From positions 1 through 46,799 of the forward strand of contig DUUT01000214.1 of the NCBI GenBank assembly GCA_012841405.1: a stretch of DNA of 46,799 nucleotides. The letters are read 5' to 3'. Every line of letters starts with the position of its first letter. Positions within the stretch are counted from its first letter, which is position 1. A program made the translations under genes and the position numbers. The DNA is from Chloroflexota bacterium (GTDB taxonomy: Bacteria; Chloroflexota; Anaerolineae; UBA1429). The notes under the pieces are model-generated. The model was given only the letters and a program-made list of their open reading frames with translations. It ran no database searches and was not told the origin of the DNA. Shown in pieces: positions 15,361 to 23,259 of the stretch.

Positions 15361-17988
15361 TTACCCCCGTTCTACGGTGTCACGCGCATCGCGCAGGCGA
15401 CGCAGGGCCTCCTCGAAGGTTCCCGAGGCGTAGGCCAGTTCGATGCCGCGCTCGGCACCATCGCAGGCACGCTCGATCTCGGCGGCCTCTTCCTCCTCGC
15501 CGCGCTCGCGCAGGGCGCCGGCCTGTCTCCGCGCTTTGCTGATCGCCCCATGTACGCCACGCAGCTCGTCGTTGAGACGCCGTAGGGCGCTCTGCAGCTG
15601 GTGTTCGACCCGCGCATACAACCCCTCAGCCTGTAGGGCGGCGTTTACGGCGCGCTGCAGGTGGTCGCAGGCCTGGAGCAACGTGCGCGCCGTCTGACAG
15701 TCGCGTTCGGCCTCGAGCGCCTCGTCCCAGATGCGATCGGCCTCCTCCGTTTCCCAGGTGAGGTTGGCAAAGGCGCTCTCGGCGCAGAGATCGCGGATGC
15801 GCATGCGCAGCGCGTGGGCGTTCTGGGCCGCTTTGCGGTAGTGGCGATCGAGTGCCTCGAGGTCACGCCGCCCGGTGGTGATCTGCTCGATGGCCAGAAC
15901 GATGCGCTGCTCCAGCGCCGGCGCGTGGCGCGCCAGGATCTCGCGCAGAGCCACGGGGTTGTCTGCCTGGCGCTCAGCGGTGTCACGCCAGGCGTCCAGG
16001 TCTGCGGCGAGGCGGACGACGTCCTCAGCGGGTAGTGGGGGATCGTACGGGTCAAGGCGTGCTAACCTGGTCCACTGCTTGTCGATGCGTCGAATGGTTT
16101 CACGGAGCAGCCCGGCATAGTGTGCGCGACTGCGCGCCTGTTCAGCGTCGAGCTCCTCGATCTGCTGTCGGAAGGAGGGGAGCCAGGCGTTCACCGCCCT
16201 GTCGTGGTCGAGCTGGGCGGGATCGGCGGCGAGCGAGACCTGCTCCTTCAGCGCATCGGCCAGGCTGTTCAGACGTTGGCGCAGCTCGGGCAGCATGTGC
16301 CTGCCCGCCTGCTGCAATGCAGGAAAGGCGACCTCCTGCAGCTCCTCGAGCCCCTCCAGGAGTTGCGCACGCAACGCCTCGATGCGCGCCAGCTCGGCCT
16401 CCAGCGCCTCCACGTGCTCGCCGGCGACGAAGATGGCGTCCCGGGCCTGGGTGAGGATCTCGGTGGCGTGTTCGATCTCGGATTCGCGCACGCGCCGCGC
16501 TTGGCGCGCCCCGGGCGCCAGGCTCCGGATGAGCGTCTCGGCCGTATCCAACAGGGCCAGGGCCTCGCCCGCGCTGCCGGCCATCTCGGTGTTCCAGTGT
16601 CGTGCATAGGCCTGGAGCTGCTCCCGCACGCGCGCGGCACGCGCACGCCACTCGCTGAGGACCGGCGCCGACGCGACGCCGGCGAGGTCCCGCAACGTCG
16701 CCAGACGCTCCGGCAACGCGGCGATCGCTTCGCGCGCCTCGGCGAGGCGCTGCATCGCCTCCTCGGAGAGGGTCAGCGATGCCCGGTACCCTTCGATGGT
16801 TCCCAGTGCCTGCTGCTCCTCCGCCTGCGCAAAGCTTTGGGCGGCGTCCTCGATGAGCGATGCGGTGCGCTCCGCCACGAGGCAGGGCTCGTTGCGGGCA
16901 AGCTCGGTGAGGGCGTGCTGCGCCTCCGCCAGCGCCTGGACGTCCCCCTGGATCGCGGCGCGGCTCTGCTCCATCACGTCATCGAGGGCGTCGAGGTACT
17001 CGCCGAGCGCCGCCATGCGCGCGTCGAGGGCGGCCACGTCGGCGTGGATCTCGTGGTAAGCACTCACCGTGCGGCGATTGGCCTTTTGGAGCACACGCTT
17101 GGCGTCGGCACGCAGACTGGCGAGCTCGTGCCCCGGCGCCTCCTCACGAGCCCCACGGGCGATGAGCCCCGCGAGGCGCTCCTCAAGCAGGTTCAGGCTG
17201 CTGCCGAGCCGCTCGATGAGGTTCTCCGCTTGATTGCGTGAGGACACCGCCTGTGTGATCTGCTCATCGAGCCCATGGACGTCGGGGGCGGCACGTTGCA
17301 GCAGCGCGTCCGCCTCGAGCACGACGTGAGGCATGGCGTCGGCCGTGGCCTGGCTCAGAGCGTCGAGCATCTGGGCGATGTCCGCCTCGACGGCGTCCAG
17401 GTGGTGGGCCAGCTCCTCGAGGCCGACGGTGCCCGCCTCCTCCTTCTCGGCCTCGAGCACGGCCTGTAGGCGCCGAATCTCGGCGCGCACCTCGTTCAGC
17501 TCGGCGCGCAAGCGCGTGGGGATGCTCTCCACGCGTTGGCGACCCTGCTGCAAGTGCAGGAGCACGTCATCGCCCTGGTCGAGGAGGCGGCGCAACTGGC
17601 GCGCGTGGCGCCATAGGGAGTAGTTCCGCAGGAGCGGCTGCCAGGCCCGAAAGCGGGCGATATCGAGGGGAGCGAGTGGCGTGGGCCGAAAGGTGGACAG
17701 CACCGGTCGGAGGCTGGTAGCCTCGTGAAGGAGATCATGGAGGCGCGTCAACGCCTCACTGGCGCGGCGATCGAGCTCTGCATAGCGGCCGGGGCGGGGT
17801 GCCTGGGGCCAGAACTGATCCTCATCCTCCGTCTCTGTCCGCAGGAGGTGCAGCCGCCGATCGCATTCGGAGGGCGAATCTGCGGCGTGCTGCAGCCGCC
17901 ACTCGAGGACAACGAGCAGCAGCCAGGGGGCTACGCTGGCGAGCAGGTAGATGTCGACGGCGAGCACCAGGACCCTCAGCCAGATCAC
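15361..17988 (-). CDS. Large membrane-anchored coiled-coil protein (EzrA-like architecture)
   Basis: About 875 residues. After a very short cytoplasmic start there is one transmembrane segment (roughly residues 3-28). The rest is almost wholly alpha-helical, rich in Ala, Glu, Arg, Leu and Gln in heptad patterns, with repeated three-helix, spectrin-like blocks. Cys and Gly are rare. This layout matches EzrA, the FtsZ-regulating septation protein of Firmicutes, but I cannot show sequence homology. The frame opens at 18078, but that extension runs through a perfect hairpin, so GTG 17988 is preferred: it directly precedes the membrane segment and has GGAGG 11 bases upstream. GTG 18006 is an alternative. 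Function is unknown; scaffold or division roles are guesses. Confidence 0.72.
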   Translation of the reverse strand: MIWLRVLVLAVDIYLLASVAPWLLLVVLEWRLQHAADSPSECDRRLHLLRTETEDEDQFWPQAPRPGRYAELDRRASEALTRLHDLLHEATSLRPVLSTFRPTPLAPLDIARFRAWQPLLRNYSLWRHARQLRRLLDQGDDVLLHLQQGRQRVESIPTRLRAELNEVRAEIRRLQAVLEAEKEEAGTVGLEELAHHLDAVEADIAQMLDALSQATADAMPHVVLEADALLQRAAPDVHGLDEQITQAVSSRNQAENLIERLGSSLNLLEERLAGLIARGAREEAPGHELASLRADAKRVLQKANRRTVSAYHEIHADVAALDARMAALGEYLDALDDVMEQSRAAIQGDVQALAEAQHALTELARNEPCLVAERTASLIEDAAQSFAQAEEQQALGTIEGYRASLTLSEEAMQRLAEAREAIAALPERLATLRDLAGVASAPVLSEWRARAARVREQLQAYARHWNTEMAGSAGEALALLDTAETLIRSLAPGARQARRVRESEIEHATEILTQARDAIFVAGEHVEALEAELARIEALRAQLLEGLEELQEVAFPALQQAGRHMLPELRQRLNSLADALKEQVSLAADPAQLDHDRAVNAWLPSFRQQIEELDAEQARSRAHYAGLLRETIRRIDKQWTRLARLDPYDPPLPAEDVVRLAADLDAWRDTAERQADNPVALREILARHAPALEQRIVLAIEQITTGRRDLEALDRHYRKAAQNAHALRMRIRDLCAESAFANLTWETEEADRIWDEALEAERDCQTARTLLQACDHLQRAVNAALQAEGLYARVEHQLQSALRRLNDELRGVHGAISKARRQAGALRERGEEEEAAEIERACDGAERGIELAYASGTFEEALRRLRDARDTVERG

Positions 17989-18030
17989 GACGGCGCGGAC
18001 CTCCACGTGAGTGGTGAAGCAAGCGATAGC

Positions 18031-18057
18031 GTTCGCGGCGGACGCGCCGCCGCGAAC
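18031..18057. repeat. Perfect 11-bp inverted repeat, 5-base loop
   Basis: GTTCGCGGCGG (18031-18041) pairs exactly with CCGCCGCGAAC (18047-18057). It lies just upstream of the coiled-coil gene and 7 bases from a second hairpin. It probably forms part of the terminator or leader region between two leftward genes. Confidence 0.5.
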
Positions 18058-18064
18058 GGGAGGA

Positions 18065-18098
18065 GAGCGGACGAACACTGACGAGCGTTCGTCCGCTC
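18065..18098 (-). terminator. Perfect 12-bp stem-loop after the dehydratase gene
   Basis: GAGCGGACGAAC (18065-18076) pairs exactly with GTTCGTCCGCTC (18087-18098) across a 10-base loop. It lies 17 bases after the leftward dehydratase stop. No T-run follows on either strand, so intrinsic termination would be atypical. Confidence 0.45.
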
Positions 18099-18114
18099 GC
18101 AGGGTCGAGAGCGA

Positions 18115-19257
18115 CTACCAGTTGGTGAACCCACCGTCCGCACGGTGGAGATGCGGCAGCTCGGTCATGCGGAAGGGATGCGCCTTGGCTGCTTCACGGT
18201 CAAAGGTGACGCCCAGGCCGGGGGCCGTCGGCGCCAGGATGTAGCCATCCTCAAAGACAGGCTGGTTGCCCACGACGTCGGTGAGAGCCAGCCCCGGCTC
18301 GCGGGGTTGCTCCTGCACGGCGAAATTCGGGATGGCCAGGTTGAACTGGACGCACGCGGCTGTGGCCACAGGCCCCAGCGGATTGTGCACGGCCACGTCG
18401 ATATAGTGGCCCTCGCACCACCCGGCGATCTTTTTGCCCTCGGTGATTCCACCGGCGATGCACAGGTCGATGCGGGCATAGTCCATCAGGTCATGGTCGA
18501 TCAGCTCGCGAAAGTCCCACTTGCTGGCAAACTGCTCGCCGATGGCCAGGGGCACGTGAATCTTGGAGCGCAGCATGTGGAACGCCTGCGGGCTTTCGGA
18601 GCGGATCGGGTCCTCCATAAAGTAGGGGCGGTACGGCTCCACCTCGCGACAGAGCTGGATCGCTTCGGGTGGCGTGAGGCGGGTGTGGATATCAAAGCAC
18701 AGCTCGATCTCGTCGCCCACGGCGTCACGCAGCGCGTCGAACTGCTCGATGGATTGCTGGATGGCGCGCCCCGGCTCCAAGAGATCGCCCTCGGTGGGCA
18801 GGCCCCAGCGCAGGAACTTCCACCCCTCGGACACGCGCTGGCGCGCATTCTCGACGAGGCCGTCGATGCCAGGGGCATGGCCGGGGTTCAGGTGGCAGTA
18901 GCAGGCCACCTTGTCGCGCACGCGCCCCCCCAGCAGATCGTACACCGGCACGCCCAGCGCCTTGCCGCGGATATCCCAGAGGGCGAGGTCAATGGCGGCG
19001 ATGGCGCTTCCCAGGATCTTCCCATGAGGAAAAAAGCCGCCGCGCGACAGCATCTGCCAGATGTGCTCGATGCGGCGAGCGTCCTCGCCGATGAGCAGCG
19101 GTTTGAAATGATCGATGGCACCCATGACGGCCAGCTCGCGGCCCGTCAACCCAGACTCGCCGACGCCATAGATGCCCTCATCGGTGTCAACGACGACGAA
19201 CAGATAGTTGCGATGTCCCGCCCAGACGGGATAGGAGGTGATGTCGGTGATCTTCAT
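18115..19257 (-). CDS. Enolase-superfamily acid-sugar dehydratase (MR/MLE family)
   Basis: A 380-residue member of the mandelate racemase/muconate lactonising enzyme group, which abstracts a proton alpha to a carboxylate and usually dehydrates aldonic or uronic acids. Visible features are the capping domain, ALWDIRGKALGVPVYDLLGG, and a metal site formed by D in CFDIHTRLTPPEA, E in FMEDPIR and E in IGEQFASKWDF. A candidate catalytic His lies in AVHNPLGP. The DIH...RLTPPEA pattern is closest to mannonate/galactonate dehydratase-like subgroups; substrate is not certain. ATG 19257 has AAGGAGC eight bases upstream. A divergent promoter pair separates it from the DprA-like gene. It fits the window's other sugar-acid and polyol genes. 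Confidence 0.88.
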   Translation of the reverse strand: MKITDITSYPVWAGHRNYLFVVVDTDEGIYGVGESGLTGRELAVMGAIDHFKPLLIGEDARRIEHIWQMLSRGGFFPHGKILGSAIAAIDLALWDIRGKALGVPVYDLLGGRVRDKVACYCHLNPGHAPGIDGLVENARQRVSEGWKFLRWGLPTEGDLLEPGRAIQQSIEQFDALRDAVGDEIELCFDIHTRLTPPEAIQLCREVEPYRPYFMEDPIRSESPQAFHMLRSKIHVPLAIGEQFASKWDFRELIDHDLMDYARIDLCIAGGITEGKKIAGWCEGHYIDVAVHNPLGPVATAACVQFNLAIPNFAVQEQPREPGLALTDVVGNQPVFEDGYILAPTAPGLGVTFDREAAKAHPFRMTELPHLHRADGGFTNW

Positions 19258-19311
19258 GTGCTCGCTCCTTGATCGCTGCGACATGGCCAGGTCTCTGGCC
19301 GCGGCGGCGAC

Positions 19312-19341
19312 AGTGTAGCCAAGCCACGAGAGTGCTGTCAA
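19312..19341 (-). promoter_or_regulatory. Sigma-70-like promoter for the dehydratase gene
   Basis: On the minus strand TTGACA (19341-19336) and TACACT (19317-19312) are 18 bases apart. This promoter is back to back with the rightward promoter at 19355-19384. Confidence 0.65.
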
Positions 19342-19354
19342 GCGAACGGGAGCC

Positions 19355-19384
19355 TTGGCAATTCGGTTCGCCGAGACCTATAAT
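19355..19384 (+). promoter_or_regulatory. Sigma-70-like promoter for the DprA-like gene
   Basis: TTGGCA at 19355-19360 and a perfect TATAAT at 19379-19384 with an 18-base spacer; the leader to ATG 19443 is about 50 bases. Confidence 0.7.
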
Positions 19385-19442
19385 CGGGATACTGCCGAAC
19401 AGCGTCGCAGCAGACGACGCGCGACATGATTGTGAGCGATGT

Positions 19443-20537
19443 ATGGATACCAACCATGAAGCTGCTCTTTGGCTGACGCTCCTCAACACCAGCCATGTCA
19501 AGCGCCAGGTGGCCAAACGCGTGATCCATCGGTGGTGTGTCGCCGAGGGACAGCCGCTGGCGGCGCTCTTTGATCTTGGAGCGGCAGAGGTCGCCGAGCA
19601 ACTGGGTCTCTCCCCTGCCGAGGCGACACAGGTGCTGGCAGCCGGCCTCGATGTGGCCGTGCAGCAGGCCGCCCTCACGCGGCTGGCCGCGAGCGGTATC
19701 GGTGTCATCACGCGGGTGGACGCCGCCTACCCCGATCTGCTCACCGAACGCCTGCCGGAGGAGCGCCTCCCCTATTACCTCTTTTATCGCGGCGACCTGG
19801 ACAACCTCACACAACCGGGCGTGGCGCTGCTCGGCGGCGCGCAGCCGGCGGAGGACGCGCTGGCGCAGGTGAGCGCGCTGGCGTCCGCCCTGGCGGACGA
19901 GGGGCACCTCCTCGTGGGAGGCTATGACCGTGGCATCGACCGCCAGGCGCTGGACGACGCTCGTGGCGCTGGCGCTCCCATCACGCTGGTGCTGCCGGCC
20001 GGTATCGAGACCATGGAAGCGGTGCTGCAACGCCTGGCGCCCAGAGGGGCCGTTGATCGCGTTCTGGCACTGAGCCCCTATGCGCCGACCGTCCCCTATA
20101 GCGACTGGCTGGCAGCGGCGCGCATGAGCCTCATCGGCGCTCTGGCGGAGGTGCTGGTGGTGGTCGCGCCGGACAAGGAGCCGGACGCCATGGGCGATCT
20201 GCGTGACCTGTTCGTGTCACCGACGGCGGCCGCCGCCCATCGCGCGCTGGCTTGGACGGGGGATCATGGCCCGGCCACCCGGGCGTGGATCGACGCTGGG
20301 GCACAACCGTTCTCGGGAGCCGAGGCGGGCCTGGCGCATATCCTGGCGCACTTTGGGGCCGTGCCTGCCGAGGCAGCGGGCGAGGCGGACATTGACGCCC
20401 TGCCGGGTGTCGAGCCCATCGTCTTTCACGACGCCGACTCGGCCATCGAGGCGTTGGAGCAGACCGGTAGGGTGCCCGAGGCGCTGGCGCGTCGGCTGCG
20501 CGAGGCCAACTGGGACGACGACTGGCATAACGACTAG
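19443..20537 (+). CDS. Divergent DprA/Smf-like Rossmann-fold protein
   Basis: A 364-residue protein. The N-terminal ~90 residues are helical, like the helix-hairpin-helix lead of DprA (ALWLTLLNTSHV, LGLSPAEATQVLAAG). A DprA-type Rossmann domain follows: YYLFYRGDLDNLTQPGVALLGG, a helix, EGHLLVGGYDRGIDRQALDDA, TLVLPAGIETM, and LIGALAEVLVVVAPD. DprA loads RecA on incoming single-stranded DNA. Here the conserved GTR after the first strand reads GGA and GLARGIDxxAH reads GYDRGIDRQAL, so the DNA/RecA surface may differ. The C-terminal ~110 residues are acidic and unlike DprA. A second DprA-related or nucleotide-binding role is possible. Confidence 0.7.
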   Translation: MDTNHEAALWLTLLNTSHVKRQVAKRVIHRWCVAEGQPLAALFDLGAAEVAEQLGLSPAEATQVLAAGLDVAVQQAALTRLAASGIGVITRVDAAYPDLLTERLPEERLPYYLFYRGDLDNLTQPGVALLGGAQPAEDALAQVSALASALADEGHLLVGGYDRGIDRQALDDARGAGAPITLVLPAGIETMEAVLQRLAPRGAVDRVLALSPYAPTVPYSDWLAAARMSLIGALAEVLVVVAPDKEPDAMGDLRDLFVSPTAAAAHRALAWTGDHGPATRAWIDAGAQPFSGAEAGLAHILAHFGAVPAEAAGEADIDALPGVEPIVFHDADSAIEALEQTGRVPEALARRLREANWDDDWHND

Positions 20538-20734
20538 GTAGTGTCTGGAAAAAGGGCCACAGCGTCGTTCTGAGCGTGGCGAGAAGCCTTGGCGATGGGT
20601 GTCAAGGCCCTTCGCTTACGCGCGGGGCGACATCGTTTCTCCATCGGGCGCATTCTAGAAACACGGCCTAGGGGCGCCTGCGGCAAGTGTCGGCCCGCGC
20701 CGTGGCGCTCACTCCGATCATGGGGGAGGGTGAC

Positions 20735-21973
20735 ATGCGCACAGGGACTGGAACGATGACGCGGCGTCGCTTCCTGTCGGCAGCGACGGTGTTGACGGCC
20801 GGGGTGCTGGCCGGGTGCGCGCCCATGGCGCGCCAACTGGCGCGCCGGACGCCCTCGCGCGCTGTGGAGCCTACCGTACCGGTAGGGCATCGCGCGGGAG
20901 AGGCCCCGGAAGGGGCCCCGGGAGAGGGCGTCGACTGGGCGCGCGTCGTCGCCATCGGGCGCTGCGAGACGTATGACGAGGCCGCGGTCGAGGCGACGGT
21001 GCGCGAGTTAGTGGCCGCCTGTGGCGGGCTTGGCGATATCGTGCGGCCGGGCGCTACAGTGGTCATCAAGCCAAACATGACCGCGGGGGGATTGACACCA
21101 ACGAGGGACGGCCGTCCCAACAACGAGACCTATACGACGCACCCAGCAGTGGTGCGCGCCGTCGCGGTGTTGGCCCGTGAGGCGGGCGCCGAGCGCATCA
21201 TCCTCACGGAGGGGTGGGGCGACGGCGTGTGGGCCGATAACGGCTACGAGGCGTGCATCGATGCGCTTGGGGCCGCGACGCTGGACTCGGATGAACCCGC
21301 CCCTGCCGCTGATTTCGTGTCGGTGCCGGTGCCCAACGCCCTGGCCTTGGATACGGTGTTGCTGCACGAGGCGATCGTCGACGCGGACGTGTTCATCTCG
21401 GTGCCCAAGATCAAGTGCCACGCCAGCGCCGGCATCACCCTGTCGATCAAGAACGTCTTTGGCTGCACGCCGCTGCCGCGCTACCGGGAGCGGCGGCGCG
21501 ATCAGTGGCGCTCCACCATGCATGCCGGTGACCTCGGCGAGCGGCTGCCGCGTATCCTGGTGGACGTCCTGAAGGCACGCCCCGTCGATTTCGCCGTGGT
21601 GGATGGCATCTCGACGATTGACCAGGGCGAGGGCCCTTGGATCCATGGCAGCAATGGCGCGGTGGTGCGCACGATAAAGCCGCAGCTGCTGCTGGCGGGG
21701 CGCAACCCGGTGGCGCTGGACGCCGTCGGCACAGCGGTGATGGGGTTTGACCCCACGGCGCCGGGGTACACCAATCCCTTTCCTTCGAGCCAGAACCACA
21801 TTGCGCTGGCGGCGGCACAGGGACTGGGCGCGAACCGCCTGGCAGAGATCGACGTACGCGGGCTTTCCATCGAAGAGGCCCGCTTTCCGTTCACGCCATG
21901 TCCCCGGATGACGATGGACGGCGCCCAGCGCATGCATGTAGCGCTGTGTGACGCCGCCCGGCAGCGCGCGTAA
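20735..21973 (+). CDS. Tat-exported DUF362 lipoprotein
   Basis: 412 residues. The N-terminus carries a twin-arginine signal (MTRRRFLSAATVLTAGVLAGC) ending in a lipobox, so the protein should be folded in the cytoplasm, exported by Tat and lipid-anchored. The mature part is a DUF362 domain: VVIKPNMT near its start, VFISVPKIKCHASAGITLSIKNVFG, and GRNPVALDAVGTAVMGFDP. The biochemical role of DUF362 is not established; many members accompany Fe-S or redox proteins. ATG 20735 follows GGGGGAGGG by four bases; ATG 20756 would retain the Tat motif. Its stop overlaps the next small gene by one base. Between 20538 and 20734 I see no firm feature. Confidence 0.85.
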   Translation: MRTGTGTMTRRRFLSAATVLTAGVLAGCAPMARQLARRTPSRAVEPTVPVGHRAGEAPEGAPGEGVDWARVVAIGRCETYDEAAVEATVRELVAACGGLGDIVRPGATVVIKPNMTAGGLTPTRDGRPNNETYTTHPAVVRAVAVLAREAGAERIILTEGWGDGVWADNGYEACIDALGAATLDSDEPAPAADFVSVPVPNALALDTVLLHEAIVDADVFISVPKIKCHASAGITLSIKNVFGCTPLPRYRERRRDQWRSTMHAGDLGERLPRILVDVLKARPVDFAVVDGISTIDQGEGPWIHGSNGAVVRTIKPQLLLAGRNPVALDAVGTAVMGFDPTAPGYTNPFPSSQNHIALAAAQGLGANRLAEIDVRGLSIEEARFPFTPCPRMTMDGAQRMHVALCDAARQRA

Positions 21974-22191
21974 TGTCTACGTGGCCCGAGCCGTGCCCTC
22001 GTTGCGGTAGCTACCGCCTCATTGGGCGGGAGACGGTGGTATCTGCTGGCGGGGGCGGCTCGTTTTTCACCCGGTTGCGCCTGCGCCTGCGGTCGTGGTC
22101 GGGTAGCAGCATCATCCGCCGGACGTACCATTGCGGGCTGTGCGGCTTCCAGTGGACGCGCGACGCCTGGCCGGGGGAGGATCACTCCTGA
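21973..22191 (+). CDS. Small zinc-ribbon protein
   Basis: A 72-residue basic protein with two zinc knuckles, CPRCG (residues 8-12) and CGLCG near residue 54, the classic spacing of a zinc ribbon. An Arg-rich stretch lies between (FFTRLRLRLRSW). ATG 21973 shares its A with the TAA stop of the DUF362 gene, so it is translationally coupled to it. It overlaps the convergent ferredoxin gene by 10 bases. No function can be assigned; nucleic-acid or protein binding is typical for such ribbons. Confidence 0.75.
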   Translation: MSTWPEPCPRCGSYRLIGRETVVSAGGGGSFFTRLRLRLRSWSGSSIIRRTYHCGLCGFQWTRDAWPGEDHS

Positions 22192-22454
22192 GGCGGAGTG
22201 GCCGGCGGTTCGCCCCCGTCGTCCTCCGGGAGGAGGATGTCAAAGCGGCAGTGGATTGCGCCCCTGGGGCAGGCCTCCTCGCACGGCCACAGGCAGTGGA
22301 GGAGCGTGGGGCACTCGGACGAGTGATGGCAGCAGTGATCACAGGCAAAGGTCACACCGTCCGCGGTGAGTGATGCGGCGTGACAGGGGCAGGCCGTGAC
22401 GCACAGCCCACAGCGGTCGCAGGATGCGGGATCATAGTGGGGTGATGGTGTCAT
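22182..22454 (-). CDS. Two-cluster ferredoxin-like 4Fe-4S protein
   Basis: A 90-residue protein with 13 cysteines. The first motif is complete: C12-x2-C15-x2-C18-x3-C22-P. The second is expanded, C38-x2-C41 followed by a loop and C58-x3-C62-P, as in DmsB/NrfC-type electron-transfer subunits where a loop separates the second and third cysteines. Extra Cys at 24, 42, 48, 54 and 69 could bind another metal or form the loop. It lies 24 bases after the crp/fnr-type gene on the same strand, so the regulator and the electron carrier are likely co-expressed. Redox partner unknown. Confidence 0.82.
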   Translation of the reverse strand: MTPSPHYDPASCDRCGLCVTACPCHAASLTADGVTFACDHCCHHSSECPTLLHCLWPCEEACPRGAIHCRFDILLPEDDGGEPPATPPQE

Positions 22455-22478
22455 GGTGTGTCGGTGCTCCAGAGCGGG

Positions 22479-23144
22479 CTATCCTCGATCGGCTTCACGT
22501 TCCAGGGCGCGGCGGTCCGCCACGACGAGGCGACCACGCTCGCGACGGACGAGCCCCTCGACGGCAAAGGCACGCAGGGTGCGCCCAACGACATCGCGTA
22601 CCGTTCCGATGGCGGCAGCGATCTCGTCCTGCGTCCAGTAGCGCGGCGCGGCGGTGCTTTCGGCGTGCGTCAGGAGAAAGCGTGCCAAGCGGGCTCGCAC
22701 GGTGTGCAGGGCGAGGTCTCGGGCCATACTGCTCAGCCGACGCACCTCCGCCGCGAGGGTCTCGGCTACTGCACGTGACAGGCTGGCGTCCGTGGCCATC
22801 AGTGCGTGGAGGCGGTCACAGGGGAGGGCGTACACGACGACCGGCGAGAGGGCGTCGGCGTCCGCCACGACGGGCCCGCCGTCCATGGCCGGCGCGAGGT
22901 TCAGGCAGGCCCCCGGTCCCAGGTGGGCGAGTACGTGCTCGCGCCCCTCGGACGAGAACTGGCGCACCCGTACCCACCCCTCAGCAATCAGGTACACGGC
23001 CTGACACGGATCCCCGGCCAGCGCGATCACCTCTCCCGCTTCGAAGGTGCATGCGCGCATCTCGGGGAGGAGCCGTTCGAGGCTCGTCTCCGTGAGGCCG
23101 CCGAACAGGTGTACATGGGACAGGGTGCTCAGATTGGTGCTCAT
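22479..23144 (-). CDS. Crp/Fnr-family transcriptional regulator
   Basis: A 221-residue regulator. The N-terminal cyclic-nucleotide-binding-like beta-roll runs from about 10 to 120 (FEAGEVIALAGDPCQAVYLIAEGWVRV, then LGPGACLNL). A dimerisation helix follows, and a C-terminal winged helix with the recognition motif YWTQDEIAAAIGTVRDVVGRTL. The N-terminal Fe-S cysteine cluster of FNR is absent and the cAMP-binding RxE-SA set is not evident, so the signal is unknown. The downstream ferredoxin suggests a redox- or oxygen-related regulon. ATG 23144 has no strong ribosome site in view. Confidence 0.9.
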   Translation of the reverse strand: MSTNLSTLSHVHLFGGLTETSLERLLPEMRACTFEAGEVIALAGDPCQAVYLIAEGWVRVRQFSSEGREHVLAHLGPGACLNLAPAMDGGPVVADADALSPVVVYALPCDRLHALMATDASLSRAVAETLAAEVRRLSSMARDLALHTVRARLARFLLTHAESTAAPRYWTQDEIAAAIGTVRDVVGRTLRAFAVEGLVRRERGRLVVADRRALEREADRG

Positions 23145-23197
23145 GTTATGCCGTGTATCGCATCAATGATTGCAGTCGCCAGTGGTCGATCAGCCCA

Positions 23198-23231
23198 CGA
23201 GGCGGGCGGAGGATGCTCACCGCCCGCCTCG
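23198..23231 (-). terminator. Perfect 12-bp stem-loop after the DOMON lipoprotein gene
   Basis: CGAGGCGGGCGG (23198-23209) pairs exactly with CCGCCCGCCTCG (23220-23231) around a 10-base loop, 28 bases past the leftward stop at 23260. There is no T-tract. Confidence 0.5.
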
Positions 23232-23259
23232 CTGGCGCCTGGCGTTGCCTCGACGGAGG

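Noticed and set aside
20555-20600. REP-like text around GTTCTGAGCGTGGCGAGAAG
   Set aside because: It resembles short dispersed sequences I associate with chloroflexote intergenic DNA, but there is only one copy here, so a repeat cannot be claimed.
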